Shown here: positions 1 through 8,342 of the stretch, piece by piece
Numbering within the stretch: position 1 is the stretch's first letter
How the letters are laid out: the number at the start of each line of letters is the position of its first letter
NCBI RefSeq assembly: GCF_010731115.1
Contig: NZ_AP022616.1
Span: forward strand, 1,984,001 to 2,048,000
DNA length: 64,000 nt
Direction: 5' to 3'
Origin: Mycolicibacterium phocaicum
GTDB lineage: Bacteria; Actinomycetota; Actinomycetes; Mycobacteriales; Mycobacteriaceae
Made by a program: the position numbers and the translations under genes
The notes under the pieces: model-generated
What the model was told of the DNA's origin: nothing
What the model saw: the letters and a program-made list of their open reading frames with translations, nothing else
The model's database searches: none

Positions 1-62
1 ACCGAAATGCGCGTCATGCCTCTGCACGCTATACCGAGAGCGCGACGGGATCGCCGACGGGT

Positions 63-80
63 GCTGAGAGACTGCTCAGC
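63..80 (-). terminator. Small hairpin after the lipoprotein gene
   Basis: A 6-bp perfect inverted repeat (GCTGAG / CTCAGC, 6-nt loop) lies 7 bp beyond the stop of the lipoprotein gene that reads leftwards. There is no U-tract, which is usual for mycobacteria. It is short, so a terminator role is only possible. Nothing else is recognisable between the window edge and base 86. Confidence 0.3.
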
Positions 81-86
81 AGCGCG

Positions 87-521
87 CTACGTGGTGTACA
101 GCGACAGGTGGACGTACACCTCGTCGGGCCCGCGTTCGTCGACGACGATCTCGCGGTTGACCACCTTGTGGTCCTTGGTGGTGACCTTGTCCTGCAGGAA
201 AAGCGGCTTGGGCGCGGTGGCCGGCGCCGGTCCGGCGAGCACCGTGATGGTCTTCGGAACCTCGGACGGCCGCGGCTGCTCCGAGAACTGGGCCAGGAAG
301 TCGCGAAGCTGACTGTCGGTCAGCCGCAGGGACAGGCGGTAGCGGGTGTCCCGGCCCGAATCGGTGGCGGTGGCAAGGACCTGCGCACCCTGCGGCAGCG
401 TCACATCGCCGAACGCCGCGGCCGTCTCGGCAGACACCTTCGGGCCTCCTCTTTTCTCGGTCGAACACGCGGAGAATGCACACACCACCAGGACGGCGGC
501 CAATACGCCGAGGTACCGCAT
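87..521 (-). CDS. Small secreted lipoprotein of unknown function
   Basis: This is a 144-residue protein. A hydrophobic signal (residues about 3-18) ends in the lipobox-like FSAC with Cys19 as the expected acylation site, so it should be anchored to the outside of the cytoplasmic membrane. The mature part is polar, with no motif I recognise. The ATG start is fixed by context: it overlaps the stop of the upstream EspA/EspE-like gene by one base (TGATG), so the two are translationally coupled. In frame, a longer reading is possible but would run through the upstream gene and lose the signal peptide at the N-terminus. I infer a partner, docking or self-protection role for the upstream secreted protein. 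That is not shown by the sequence. Confidence 0.75.
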   Translation of the reverse strand: MRYLGVLAAVLVVCAFSACSTEKRGGPKVSAETAAAFGDVTLPQGAQVLATATDSGRDTRYRLSLRLTDSQLRDFLAQFSEQPRPSEVPKTITVLAGPAPATAPKPLFLQDKVTTKDHKVVNREIVVDERGPDEVYVHLSLYTT

Positions 522-1720
522 CACCGGGGCACCCCGTCGTACGTTGCGACCGACGACGCTCCCGCGATCTCGAATTCCCTTGCCATGCCGGCGGTCTGGA
601 GGCCGCCCATGTCCTTGTCGGTGATGGTGATCGGTCCCACCTCGGTCTCCTTGCCCTCGTCCCAGTTGTACTGATCCGCCACGTTCACCTGCGATTCGAC
701 GTGTACGCGTGGCTGCCCGCCCGGGGTGTCCGGCGGATAGACGGTGACCACCCCGCCGACCGACATGTCGACGCCGCCGACAGCGTGGTACCAGTCGGGA
801 TTGGCCTCGGCATCCATGTAGTAACCGTCCCAGCCGGTCCGGAACGCCACGGGTTGGCCGTACTGCCCCGTCGCCGCAGCCTCCGCAGCGATCCGGTTGA
901 CCTCGTCGTTGACCTTCGCGTCGGCGCGCGCCCGCATCTGCGGGATGTCGTTCATCATCGAGTTCACGTCCAGCTTGTAGGGCGTCCCGGTGTTGTCCAG
1001 GTAGTGGTCGAGAAGGTCGGCCGCGTGCGGCCACTTCAGACCGATCACCGGCAGCCCGGCTTCGATGGCGGCCTTGAAGGCGGCGTCGTCACCGCGCGCG
1101 TACCACGGCTGTGAGCCCCATTCCCCGGACCCGCCATCATGTTTCGCCCATGGCGGCGGCGCCGGAATGGCGTCTCCGGGGTGTTTGTCGGCGGGCTTGT
1201 CGTTCGGATCGCCGGGATCGTGTCCGTCCCGCCCGGTGATTTCGTCGTAGCCCGAACCGATCTCGCGGATGCGCGCCGCGATGGCATCCATATCCGCGTT
1301 CGACCGATTGAGGATGTCGGCGATCTCAGCGGTTCCTTTGGCCACCACGGGAAGCAACGCACGGTCGCCCTCGGCGGTGGGCGGCACGCTGGCGGCCGCG
1401 TCGACCACCCATTGCTTGACGGAGTCGAGGTCGCGACGGCCCGCCGTCACCACGGCGGCCGACCGGTCGACCTCGACGCCGAGGCGCCGGTCGAGTTCGG
1501 CGAGCCTGCCGATGGCCCCGGCATGCGCGCGATTGCGATCGTCGTATGCCTCGGCCGCGGTGCCCGACCACTCCCCACCGGGCGCCGCAGACAGCACTGT
1601 GCCGCGCAATTCGTGGAACTGGTCGCTCATGTCGAATTCGGCACCACCGACCGGCGTACCGGCCCCGAACGTCGCGCGCGCGTCGTCCCACGTCGACAGA
1701 AATGCGCCGAGAATCGTCAC
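521..1720 (-). CDS. EspA/EspE-like secreted protein with actinobacterial C-terminal domain
   Basis: A 399-residue protein starting at GTG behind a strong GGAGGGGG ribosome site. Residues about 1-130 are helical and carry the W-x-G turn (EWSGTAAEAY) followed by YDDRN, as in EspA/EspE-type type VII secretion substrates. A Pro/Asp-rich linker (about 160-190) follows. The last 170 residues hold a beta-rich domain with the pattern YNWD-x-GK-x-T-x-x-G ending in MAREFEIAG. I recognise this ending from several secreted actinobacterial proteins of unknown function, often called TPR-region proteins. There is no classical signal peptide, which fits ESX export. It forms a coupled pair with the downstream lipoprotein. 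The function is unknown; effector or cell-surface protein is inference. Confidence 0.72.
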   Translation of the reverse strand: MTILGAFLSTWDDARATFGAGTPVGGAEFDMSDQFHELRGTVLSAAPGGEWSGTAAEAYDDRNRAHAGAIGRLAELDRRLGVEVDRSAAVVTAGRRDLDSVKQWVVDAAASVPPTAEGDRALLPVVAKGTAEIADILNRSNADMDAIAARIREIGSGYDEITGRDGHDPGDPNDKPADKHPGDAIPAPPPWAKHDGGSGEWGSQPWYARGDDAAFKAAIEAGLPVIGLKWPHAADLLDHYLDNTGTPYKLDVNSMMNDIPQMRARADAKVNDEVNRIAAEAAATGQYGQPVAFRTGWDGYYMDAEANPDWYHAVGGVDMSVGGVVTVYPPDTPGGQPRVHVESQVNVADQYNWDEGKETEVGPITITDKDMGGLQTAGMAREFEIAGASSVATYDGVPR

Positions 1721-1816
1721 TGTCGCCCCCTCCGGCGTCCCTTACCCCTTGGCTCACAAGCCTATTTGAGTCCGAGCCCCGTTCCCGGCGGCAATTTCAC
1801 GCGCGCAGTCCCCCAA

Positions 1817-1850
1817 TAGAACTGCCCCTCTCCCGCAGGAAAGGGGCAGT
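1817..1850 (-). terminator. Hairpin terminator of glyS
   Basis: An 11-bp perfect inverted repeat (GAACTGCCCCT / AGGGGCAGTTC) with a 12-nt loop starts about 20 bp after the glyS stop, reading leftwards. It is a strong stem without a long U-run, typical of mycobacterial terminators. The rest of the gap up to the next gene (1721-1816) shows no further feature. Confidence 0.65.
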
Positions 1851-1870
1851 TCGCCTGCTCGGCAGAAGCG

Positions 1871-3256
1871 TCAGCAGCCCTTGAGGCGCACCGCGAGGTA
1901 GTCGCTGACGGCGTCGATGGCGACGCGCTCCTGCGTCATGGCGTCCCGCTCACGGATCGTCACGGCGTGGTCCTCGAGCGAGTCGAAGTCGACCGTGATG
2001 CAGTACGGCGTACCGATCTCGTCCTGGCGCCGGTAGCGGCGGCCGATGGCGCCGGCGTCGTCGAACTCGGCGTTCCAGTTCTTGCGCAACTCGGCGGCCA
2101 GGTCGCGGGCCTTCGGCGACAGGTCGGCGTTACGCGACAGCGGCAGCACCGCGGCCTTGACCGGAGCGAGGCGCGGGTCGAGCTTGAGCACGGTGCGCTT
2201 GTCGACACCGCCCTTGGCGTTGGGGGCCTCGTCCTCGTGGTACGAGTCGACCAGGAACGCCATCAGCGACCGGGTCAGGCCGGCCGCCGGCTCGATGACG
2301 TACGGCACGAAGCGGGTGTCGGTGGCCTGGTCGTAGAACGAGAGGTCGACGCCCGAGTGCTCGCCGTGCGTGCTGAGGTCGAAGTTGGTGCGGTTGGCGA
2401 TACCTTCCAGCTCACCCCACGGGTTGCCGGCGAAGCCGAACTTGTACTCGATGTCGGTGGTGCCGGCACTGTAGTGCGACAGCTTCTCCAGCGGGTGCTC
2501 GTAGAGCCGCAGGTTCTCGGGGTTGATACCGAGGTCGACGTACCACTGGAAGCGCGTCTCGATCCAGTACTTGTGCCACTCCGGCGCGGTCGACGGCTCG
2601 ACGAAGAACTCCATCTCCATCTGCTCGAACTCGCGGGTGCGGAAGATGAAGTTGCCCGGCGTGATCTCGTTGCGGAAGCTCTTGCCGATCTGGCCGATGC
2701 CGAACGGCGGCTTCTTGCGCGCGGTGGTCACCACGTTCGCGAAGTTCACGAAGATGCCCTGCGCGGTCTCGGGGCGCAGGTAGTGCATGCCCTCCTCGGA
2801 CTCGATGGGGCCGAGGTAGGTCTTGAGCATCATGTTGAAGTCACGCGGCTCGGTCCATTGGCCCTTGGTGCCACAGTCCGGGCAGACGATCTCGTCCATC
2901 GGCACGGCATCGGGGTCGTCCAGACCCTTCTTCAGGGCGTAGGCCTCCTGCATGTGGTCCTGACGGTGCCGCTTGTGGCAGTTCAGGCACTCGACCAGCG
3001 GGTCGTTGAACACCGCGACGTGGCCCGAGGCCACCCACACCTGACGGGGCAGGATGATCGCGCTGTCCAGGCCGACGACGTCGTCGCGCGACGTGACGAC
3101 GGACTTCCACCACTGGCGCTTGATGTTCTCCTTGAGCTCGACACCCAGTGGCCCGTAATCCCACGCAGACTTTGTGCCGCCGTAGATTTCGCCAGACTGG
3201 AAGACCAGACCACGGCGTTTGGCCAGGTTGGCAACGGTGTCGATGATGGACGCCAC
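1871..3256 (-). CDS. glyS: Glycyl-tRNA synthetase (dimeric class II type)
   Basis: A 461-residue cytoplasmic enzyme that charges tRNA-Gly with glycine using ATP. The length and the N-terminal '[18 protein letters not shown]' identify the alpha-2 type of GlyRS (class II). Motif 2 lies around [19 protein letters not shown], and motif 3 around '[10 protein letters not shown]' near residue 325. The C-terminal third is the anticodon-binding domain ([10 protein letters not shown] onward). Cys pairs in CLNCH and CPDCG near the N-terminus look like a zinc site. The start is GTG, giving the family-typical [16 protein letters not shown]; other upstream starts are in different frames. It is transcribed away from the divergent smtB-zur operon. 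Confidence 0.96.
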   Translation of the reverse strand: MASIIDTVANLAKRRGLVFQSGEIYGGTKSAWDYGPLGVELKENIKRQWWKSVVTSRDDVVGLDSAIILPRQVWVASGHVAVFNDPLVECLNCHKRHRQDHMQEAYALKKGLDDPDAVPMDEIVCPDCGTKGQWTEPRDFNMMLKTYLGPIESEEGMHYLRPETAQGIFVNFANVVTTARKKPPFGIGQIGKSFRNEITPGNFIFRTREFEQMEMEFFVEPSTAPEWHKYWIETRFQWYVDLGINPENLRLYEHPLEKLSHYSAGTTDIEYKFGFAGNPWGELEGIANRTNFDLSTHGEHSGVDLSFYDQATDTRFVPYVIEPAAGLTRSLMAFLVDSYHEDEAPNAKGGVDKRTVLKLDPRLAPVKAAVLPLSRNADLSPKARDLAAELRKNWNAEFDDAGAIGRRYRRQDEIGTPYCITVDFDSLEDHAVTIRERDAMTQERVAIDAVSDYLAVRLKGC

Positions 3257-3340
3257 GATGTTCGAGCACTCCTCGAGTCAGGTCGGATGCAACCCGTCCA
3301 GCCTAAAGGCCCCGTTCACCGGCCAATGTCGCACCCACCT

Positions 3341-3387
3341 TTGACATGCGTATGCGCGCATGGAAAGCTAAATGAAAACTATTTCCA
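3341..3387 (+). promoter_or_regulatory. smtB-zur promoter with candidate zinc-regulator operators
   Basis: A TTGACA -35 (3341-3346) leads into an interrupted palindrome with arms CATGCG and CGCATG (3345-3362), a plausible SmtB/ArsR operator. Just downstream, TGAAAACTATTTCCA (3373-3387) resembles the AT-rich core of mycobacterial Zur boxes (TGAAAATNATTTTCA type). The whole block sits 20-65 bp upstream of smtB in an otherwise GC-rich gap. Zinc-responsive autoregulation is known for the smtB-zur pair of M. tuberculosis. The exact site assignments here are inference. Confidence 0.5.
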
Positions 3388-3406
3388 ATAGCCGGGAGTT
3401 GCCGGG

Positions 3407-3763
3407 GTGCCACCCACCACTACGCATGACGAGCTCGACCACCAGCACAGCGGTGCGCCGTTTCCGTCGTCCCCGCCGCGGGAGACGCTCGACGCCGCCG
3501 GCGACCTGCTGCGCGCCCTCGCCGCACCCATCCGCATCGCGATCGTGATGCAGCTGCGCGAGTCGCAGCGCTGCGTGCACGAACTCGTCGACGCCCTCGG
3601 CGTTCCGCAGCCGCTGGTCAGCCAGCACCTGCGCATCCTCAAATCAGCCGGGGTCGTGGCCGGTGAACGTGCCGGCCGTGAGGTGATGTACCGCCTGGTC
3701 GACCATCACCTCGCGCACATCGTGGTCGACGCCATCGCCCACGTCGAGGAGGAACGGCCGTGA
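3407..3763 (+). CDS. smtB: ArsR/SmtB-family zinc-responsive repressor
   Basis: A 118-residue winged-helix repressor. The recognition helix region is VPQPLVSQHLRILKSAGVV. The C-terminal helix carries the complete alpha-5 metal site D-x-H-x10-H-x2-E (Asp99, His101, His112, Glu115), the zinc-sensing signature of SmtB-type proteins. Cys56 remains at the alpha-3 position. It starts at GTG and overlaps zur by 4 bp (GTGA), so the two are co-translated. In M. tuberculosis the orthologue releases DNA when zinc is high, allowing Zur to be made. The same logic is likely here. Confidence 0.9.
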   Translation: MPPTTTHDELDHQHSGAPFPSSPPRETLDAAGDLLRALAAPIRIAIVMQLRESQRCVHELVDALGVPQPLVSQHLRILKSAGVVAGERAGREVMYRLVDHHLAHIVVDAIAHVEEERP

Positions 3764-4155
3764 GCGCCCCCACCCGCTCCACCAAGCAGCGGACCGCGAT
3801 CGCGGCGCTGCTCACCAACGTCGAAGAGTTCCGGTCCGCACAGGAGCTGCACGACGAACTGCGCCGCCGCGGCGAGGGCATCGGCCTGACGACCGTGTAC
3901 CGCACCCTGCAGTCGATGGCCGCGGCCGGACAGGTCGACAGCCTGCGCAACGACAGCGGCGAGGCGCTCTACCGGCGCTGCTCGCAGGCCCACCATCACC
4001 ATCACCTCGTGTGCCGGCAGTGCGGCGCGACGGTCGAGGTGGCCGGTACCGAGGTCGAGGCCTGGGCCACCGAAACCGCTGCCGCACATGGCTTTTCCGA
4101 TGTCAGTCACACCATCGAGATTTTCGGGGTGTGCGCGGCCTGCACCGGCGCCTGA
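3760..4155 (+). CDS. zur: Fur-family zinc uptake regulator Zur (FurB)
   Basis: A 131-residue Fur-family repressor that, with zinc bound, shuts off zinc-uptake and alternative ribosomal protein genes in mycobacteria. The N-terminal winged helix contains the family motif GIGLTTVYRTLQSMAAAGQVD. A histidine run (HHHHH) then precedes the structural zinc site formed by CRQC and, at the C-terminus, CAAC. It starts at GTG inside the end of smtB (4-bp overlap). The operon ends here: the next gene is convergent with only 3 bp between stops. Confidence 0.92.
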   Translation: MSAPTRSTKQRTAIAALLTNVEEFRSAQELHDELRRRGEGIGLTTVYRTLQSMAAAGQVDSLRNDSGEALYRRCSQAHHHHHLVCRQCGATVEVAGTEVEAWATETAAAHGFSDVSHTIEIFGVCAACTGA

Positions 4156-4158
4156 GGT

Positions 4159-4563
4159 TCAGGGCTCGAGAGCCGGCCGGCTCCGCGCCCAATCCAGCAC
4201 CGCCTCGGCCGTCAGCGGCGCCAACGCGATGTCGCCGGGTGCGTGCGGGTCGATCCAGGCCATCTCTTCGATCTCGGCGGCGATCTGCGGCACACCGTCG
4301 AGCGTCACGAAGAACAGCTCGGCGTCAACCGTGTGGCCGGGTTCGTTGGCCGCAATGGCGGTGTGGTGACCCAGCTCCCGCACGTCGGTGATGCCGACCC
4401 CGAGTTCCTCGCGGATCTCACGAGCCAGCGCGTCGACCGGCGACTCCCCCGGCTCGAGCTTGCCGCCGGGCTGCATGAACGCCGCTGTCCCGCGCTTGCG
4501 GACCAACAGCAGGTGCCCGCGCTCGTCGGCCACCACCGCGGCGACGATCCGGATGACGGTCAC
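4159..4563 (-). CDS. Nudix hydrolase
   Basis: A 134-residue single-domain Nudix protein. The full Nudix box G-x5-E-x7-REU-x-EE-x-GU lies at residues 34-56 (from GKLEPGE to REELGV), with the metal-binding glutamates intact. Such enzymes cleave nucleoside diphosphates linked to another moiety. The substrate cannot be read from the sequence; the small size and N-terminal VAAVVADERGHLLLVRKR resemble MutT-like housecleaning enzymes. It starts at GTG, 7 bp after the preceding gene, and is the last gene of the recO-uppS operon. Confidence 0.88.
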   Translation of the reverse strand: MTVIRIVAAVVADERGHLLLVRKRGTAAFMQPGGKLEPGESPVDALAREIREELGVGITDVRELGHHTAIAANEPGHTVDAELFFVTLDGVPQIAAEIEEMAWIDPHAPGDIALAPLTAEAVLDWARSRPALEP

Positions 4564-4570
4564 GCCGGCC

Positions 4571-4984
4571 TCACGACGTCAGGTCGGCCCGCACGTCGAC
4601 ACCGGTGGACAGCACCAGCATGACCAGGGTCGACAAGGCGTCGTCGGTGAGTCCGGCGGCCGGGAAGTTGTAGCGCAGCATCACGTCGCCGACCTTCTTG
4701 GCGCCGTTGGACCGCGGATCGCCGGCCCGCTCCACCAGCACCACCGAGCCGAGCATGGTGCGACCCGCGTGATCGGCCACGCGGTCACGAACCTTGTTGT
4801 CCAGCTTGATATCCCACGCCAGCGGCTGGGTCAGCGAGACCAGGTCGAGGCCCTCACCGATGTTCACCACGCGCAGCGACGCCACCGTCCCGTCGTGCGC
4901 GACGGTGAGAGCACCGTCGTTCTCTTCGACGATGGTCACCGAATCGGCGAGCACGGCTGCCAACCGCTGCAGCAAGTCCGACAT
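4571..4984 (-). CDS. Conserved hypothetical protein (Rv2360c-like)
   Basis: A 137-residue soluble alpha/beta protein without transmembrane segments or a recognisable catalytic motif. The N-terminus (MSDLLQRLAAVLADSVTIVE) and the length match the mycobacterial protein I remember at this place between uppS and the Nudix gene. The start is the ATG 25 bp after the uppS stop; a longer in-frame reading would run deep into uppS and is rejected. It is co-directional and closely spaced in the operon recO-uppS-this gene-Nudix. The function is unknown. The fold could be of the small chaperone-like (YbjN/secretion chaperone) kind, but this is a guess. Confidence 0.72.
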   Translation of the reverse strand: MSDLLQRLAAVLADSVTIVEENDGALTVAHDGTVASLRVVNIGEGLDLVSLTQPLAWDIKLDNKVRDRVADHAGRTMLGSVVLVERAGDPRSNGAKKVGDVMLRYNFPAAGLTDDALSTLVMLVLSTGVDVRADLTS

Positions 4985-5009
4985 CAGGCCCTCCCACTCA
5001 GGCACATTA

Positions 5010-5894
5010 TTAGGCTCTGCCAAATCGACGATTGCGGTTGACGTATTCCTCGCACGCGGCCCACAGGTCGCGGCGGTCGTAGTCCGGCCAGAGCTTGTCC
5101 TGGAAGACGTACTCGGCGTACGCCGCCTGCCACAGCATGAAGTTGCTGGCGCGCTGTTCGCCCGAGGTGCGGATGAACAGGTCCACGTCGGGAATGTCGG
5201 GGCGGTGCAGGTGCTTGGCCACAGACGCCTCGGAGATGCGGCTCGGGTTGATCTTGCCCGCGACCGCCTGCTCGGCGAGCTCACGCGCAGCTTCGACGAT
5301 CTCCGTGCGGCCGCCGTAGTTCACGCAGTAGTTGACGGTGATGACGTCGTTGCCGACTGTCATCTGCTCGGCGATGTCGAACTCCTTGATGACGCTGCTC
5401 CACATGCGCGGCCGGGACCCGACCCAGCGCATGTTGACGCCCATCGCGTTGAGGTTCTCCCGGCGGCGGCGCACCACCTCGCGGTTGAAGCCCATCAGGA
5501 ACCGCACTTCTTCGGTGCTGCGCTTCCAGTTCTCGGTGGAGAACGCATACACCGACAGGTGTTTGATGCCCAGTTCGATGGCTCCGCAGGTGATGTCGAT
5601 CAGCACCGCCTCACCCATCTTGTGGCCTTCGGTACGTCCGAGCCCGCGCTGGGTGGCCCAGCGGCCGTTGCCGTCCATGACGACGGCGACGTGGTTGGGT
5701 ATCTGGTCGGCGGGAATCCGCGGCGCCACGGCCTTGGACGGATGCTGCGGCGGCCGCGCGAAGCGGCCGTTGGTGTTCGGTGGGAGTTCCGGAAAGACCA
5801 CCGGCCAGGTCGAAACGTCCGGGAAAACCGGATAGTCGTCAGGCGCCTGAGGCAGCTGCGGATAGCTGGTCTTGCGCGCCCGGTTGAGTGCCAT
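5010..5894 (-). CDS. uppS: Long-chain isoprenyl (decaprenyl) diphosphate synthase
   Basis: A 294-residue cis-prenyltransferase. It adds isopentenyl diphosphate units to make decaprenyl diphosphate, the lipid carrier for peptidoglycan, arabinogalactan and lipoarabinomannan synthesis in mycobacteria. The signature MDGNGRW is at residues 73-79, with Asp74 the Mg-pyrophosphate ligand. [16 protein letters not shown] and [18 protein letters not shown] are the other conserved blocks. An N-terminal extension of about 65 residues before the catalytic core is typical of the mycobacterial enzyme. Its start lies inside the 3' end of recO (56-bp overlap). Confidence 0.94.
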   Translation of the reverse strand: MALNRARKTSYPQLPQAPDDYPVFPDVSTWPVVFPELPPNTNGRFARPPQHPSKAVAPRIPADQIPNHVAVVMDGNGRWATQRGLGRTEGHKMGEAVLIDITCGAIELGIKHLSVYAFSTENWKRSTEEVRFLMGFNREVVRRRRENLNAMGVNMRWVGSRPRMWSSVIKEFDIAEQMTVGNDVITVNYCVNYGGRTEIVEAARELAEQAVAGKINPSRISEASVAKHLHRPDIPDVDLFIRTSGEQRASNFMLWQAAYAEYVFQDKLWPDYDRRDLWAACEEYVNRNRRFGRA

Positions 5895-6684
5895 GGGCCA
5901 TATCCTGCCTGAACGTGGTTACGCGCTGCTCGATGAGTGCGCTATCGGGTCTATACGCTCGCTCCACGAGCGGCAATGTCCGCAGCTTGCGCTCCAGATG
6001 CCACTGCAGGTGCGCGGCCACCAGCCCACTGGCCTGGCTGCGATGCCCCGCCGGCGAGCCGTTCGCAAACTCCCAGTCACCGTCGTGCAGCGCGGCCATC
6101 AGATCCAGCACACCCTGCGGCGGGGTGACCGACCCCGACGGCCGGCAGTGCACGCACACGCTGCCGCCCGCCGCGACATGGAACGCGCGATGCGGACCGG
6201 GTGCGGCGCAACGCGCACACTCGGTGATGGCCGGCGCCCAGCCGGCGATCCCCATGGCCCGCAGCAGATAGGCGTCGAGCACCAGTTCACGAGACCGGCT
6301 GCCGTCCGCGACGGCCCGCAGCGCGCCGACGGTGAGCCGCTGCAGCGCCGGCATCGGGTTCCGTTCCTCACCGGCCAGCCGCTCGGCGGTCTCCAGGATG
6401 GCGCAGCCGCAGGTGTAGCGGCCGTAGTCGTTGACGATGTCGGCGGCGAACGCGTCGAGCGACACCACCTGGGTGACGATGTCGAGGTTGCGGCCGGGAT
6501 GCAGCTGCACGTCGATGTGGGCGAACGGCTCCAGCCGCGAGCCGAACTTGCTGCGGGTCCGCCGCACGCCTTTGGCCACCGCGCGGACCAGCCCGTGGTC
6601 GCGGGTGAGCAGCGTGACGATCCGGTCGGCCTCGCCGAGCTTGTGCTGGCGCAGCACGACCGCTCGATCCCGGTACAACCGCAT
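5839..6684 (-). CDS. recO: DNA repair protein RecO
   Basis: A 281-residue protein that anneals single-stranded DNA and, with RecR, loads RecA at gaps. It has an N-terminal OB fold ([23 protein letters not shown]) and a helical core. The zinc ribbon is formed by Cys156, Cys159, Cys177 and Cys180. The C-terminal tail is longer than in E. coli and overlaps uppS by 56 bp. It is the first gene of a four-gene operon, divergent from the amidase gene with an 80-bp shared promoter region. Confidence 0.93.
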   Translation of the reverse strand: MRLYRDRAVVLRQHKLGEADRIVTLLTRDHGLVRAVAKGVRRTRSKFGSRLEPFAHIDVQLHPGRNLDIVTQVVSLDAFAADIVNDYGRYTCGCAILETAERLAGEERNPMPALQRLTVGALRAVADGSRSRELVLDAYLLRAMGIAGWAPAITECARCAAPGPHRAFHVAAGGSVCVHCRPSGSVTPPQGVLDLMAALHDGDWEFANGSPAGHRSQASGLVAAHLQWHLERKLRTLPLVERAYRPDSALIEQRVTTFRQDMAHGTQPGAQDQLSAAASGA

Positions 6685-6748
6685 CGGGAGATTGTCCCAT
6701 CGCGCACCGACAACTCGGGTTAGGCAGCGCCGGGCGATGTCGTCAATC

Positions 6749-6754
6749 TATTCT
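6749..6754 (+). promoter_or_regulatory. Candidate -10 box for the amidase gene
   Basis: TATTCT fits the mycobacterial -10 pattern TANNNT. It ends 10 bp before the ATG, which would give a leader of only a few bases. I see no clear -35, as is common in mycobacteria. Confidence 0.4.
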
Positions 6755-6764
6755 CGAAATCGAC

Positions 6765-8192
6765 ATGGTCGAACCATCCGCTCCGCCCCGATTCCCGACT
6801 CTGACCCAGCAGCTGTACCGGCTCGCGAGCGGCGCGGTGACGTCACAGCAGATCGTGCGGCAGTCGCTGGATGCCATCGCGGCCAGTCAACTCGAGCTGA
6901 ACGCATTCCGGGTGATCTTCACCGAGCAGGCGCTGGCCGACGCCGCCGAAGCCGACCGCAAACGCGCTGCCGGACAACGCCTTCCGCTCCTCGGCGTGCC
7001 CATCGCGATCAAGGACGACGTCGACGTCGCGGGCGTGCCCACCCGGTTCGGCACCGACGGCGACGTGCCCCCGGCCACCGCGGACGCCGAGGTGGTGCGC
7101 CGGCTCAAGGCGGCCGGTGCGGTGATCGTCGGCAAGACCAACACCTGCGAACTCGGCCAGTGGCCGTTCACCAGCGGACCCGGTTTCGGGCACACCCGCA
7201 ACCCCTGGTCGCGTGGGCACACCCCGGGCGGCTCGTCGGGCGGTAGCGCCGCGGCCGTCGCGGCCGGATTGGTCACCGCCGCAATCGGATCCGACGGTGC
7301 GGGCAGCGTCCGCATCCCCGCCGCGTGGACGCATCTGGTCGGCATCAAACCGCAACGCGGGCGGATCTCCACCTGGCCGCTGCCCGAGGCGTTCAACGGC
7401 ATCACGGTCAACGGGGTGCTGGCCCGCACGGTCGCCGACGCCGCACTGGTGCTCGACGCGGCGTCCGGCAACGTCGACGGTGACATCCACAAACCGGCAC
7501 CCATCGCGGCCGCCGAGGCCGTCGGCCGGGCGCCGGGCCCTCTGCGCGTCGCGTTGTCTACCAAGTTCCCGTTCACCGCGTTCCCCGCCAGGCTGCATCC
7601 GGAGATCCGGGCCGCGCTGAACACCGTTGCGGGCCAACTGGAAGAGCTCGGACACACGGTCCGGCCCGACGACCCGGAGTACGGACTGCAACTGTCCGTG
7701 GACTTCCTGGCCCGCTCGACATCGGGACTGGCCGAGTGGCGCCACCGTGTCGGCCCCGGCGTGGCGCTGGACCGTCGTACCCGCAGCAACATCCGGACCG
7801 GGTGGCTGTTGTCGGAGCACGCCCTCCGGCAGGCACGGCAGCGCGAAAAGTCCCTCCAGCGCCGGATCGGCTGGATTTTCAACCTGTACGACGTGGTGTT
7901 GGCGCCGACCACCGCGCAGCCCCCGCCGCTGATCGATGCCTTCGACCGGCTCGGCAGCACTGCCACCGACCGCGCCATCATCGCGGCCTGCCCGGTGTGC
8001 TGGCCGTGGAACGCGCTCGGCTGGCCGTCGATCAACATCCCGGCCGGCTTCACCGCCGACGGGCTGCCCATCGGCGTGCAGCTCATGGGTCCCGAGGGCA
8101 GCGAGCCGCTCCTGATCTCCCTGGCCGCCAGCCTGGAGGCGATCACCGGTTGGGCCACCAAGCAGCCCACTGACTGGTGGTCCCAGCCCTAG
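6765..8192 (+). CDS. Amidase signature family hydrolase (AmiA2-like)
   Basis: A 475-residue amidase of the amidase-signature family, which hydrolyses carboxamides using a Ser-cisSer-Lys triad. The triad is visible as Lys83 (VPIAIKDD), a serine of the glycine-rich GGSSGGSAAA stretch (about residues 155-163), and Ser181 in DGAGSVRIPA. There is no signal peptide and no Cys pair typical of GatA context, and gatB/gatC are not adjacent, so GatA is unlikely. The position between recO and era matches amiA2 (Rv2363) of M. tuberculosis. The physiological substrate is unknown. Confidence 0.88.
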   Translation: MVEPSAPPRFPTLTQQLYRLASGAVTSQQIVRQSLDAIAASQLELNAFRVIFTEQALADAAEADRKRAAGQRLPLLGVPIAIKDDVDVAGVPTRFGTDGDVPPATADAEVVRRLKAAGAVIVGKTNTCELGQWPFTSGPGFGHTRNPWSRGHTPGGSSGGSAAAVAAGLVTAAIGSDGAGSVRIPAAWTHLVGIKPQRGRISTWPLPEAFNGITVNGVLARTVADAALVLDAASGNVDGDIHKPAPIAAAEAVGRAPGPLRVALSTKFPFTAFPARLHPEIRAALNTVAGQLEELGHTVRPDDPEYGLQLSVDFLARSTSGLAEWRHRVGPGVALDRRTRSNIRTGWLLSEHALRQARQREKSLQRRIGWIFNLYDVVLAPTTAQPPPLIDAFDRLGSTATDRAIIAACPVCWPWNALGWPSINIPAGFTADGLPIGVQLMGPEGSEPLLISLAASLEAITGWATKQPTDWWSQP

Positions 8193-8200
8193 CTCATCTC

Positions 8201-8329
8201 CCGCGAGCGTGCGTGTTTGCCCGCGACACGCCGCGCGAACCGAGCACTATCGTCGCGCTCGCGGGCCGCGAGCGTGCCCGGACGGCGCACCAAGCCCCGC
8301 GTGTTGCCTGCAGACACGCACGCTCGCGG
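8201..8329. repeat. Long-spaced 20-bp inverted repeat between amidase and era
   Basis: The arms at 8201-8220 and 8310-8329 match at 19 of 20 bases as reverse complements (CCGCGAGCGTGCGTGT-TTGC type) with about 90 bp between them. The gap contains further CGCGAGCG-like pieces. It fills almost the whole space between two convergent genes and could fold into a cruciform or act as a bidirectional terminator. The left end shares TCTCCCGCGAGC with the hairpin downstream of mbtA. Confidence 0.7.
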
Positions 8330-8342
8330 AAGTGGGGGAATT

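Noticed and set aside
6765..8192. GatA, the amidotransferase subunit
   Set aside because: gatB and gatC are absent nearby, and the position fits the AmiA2-type amidase.
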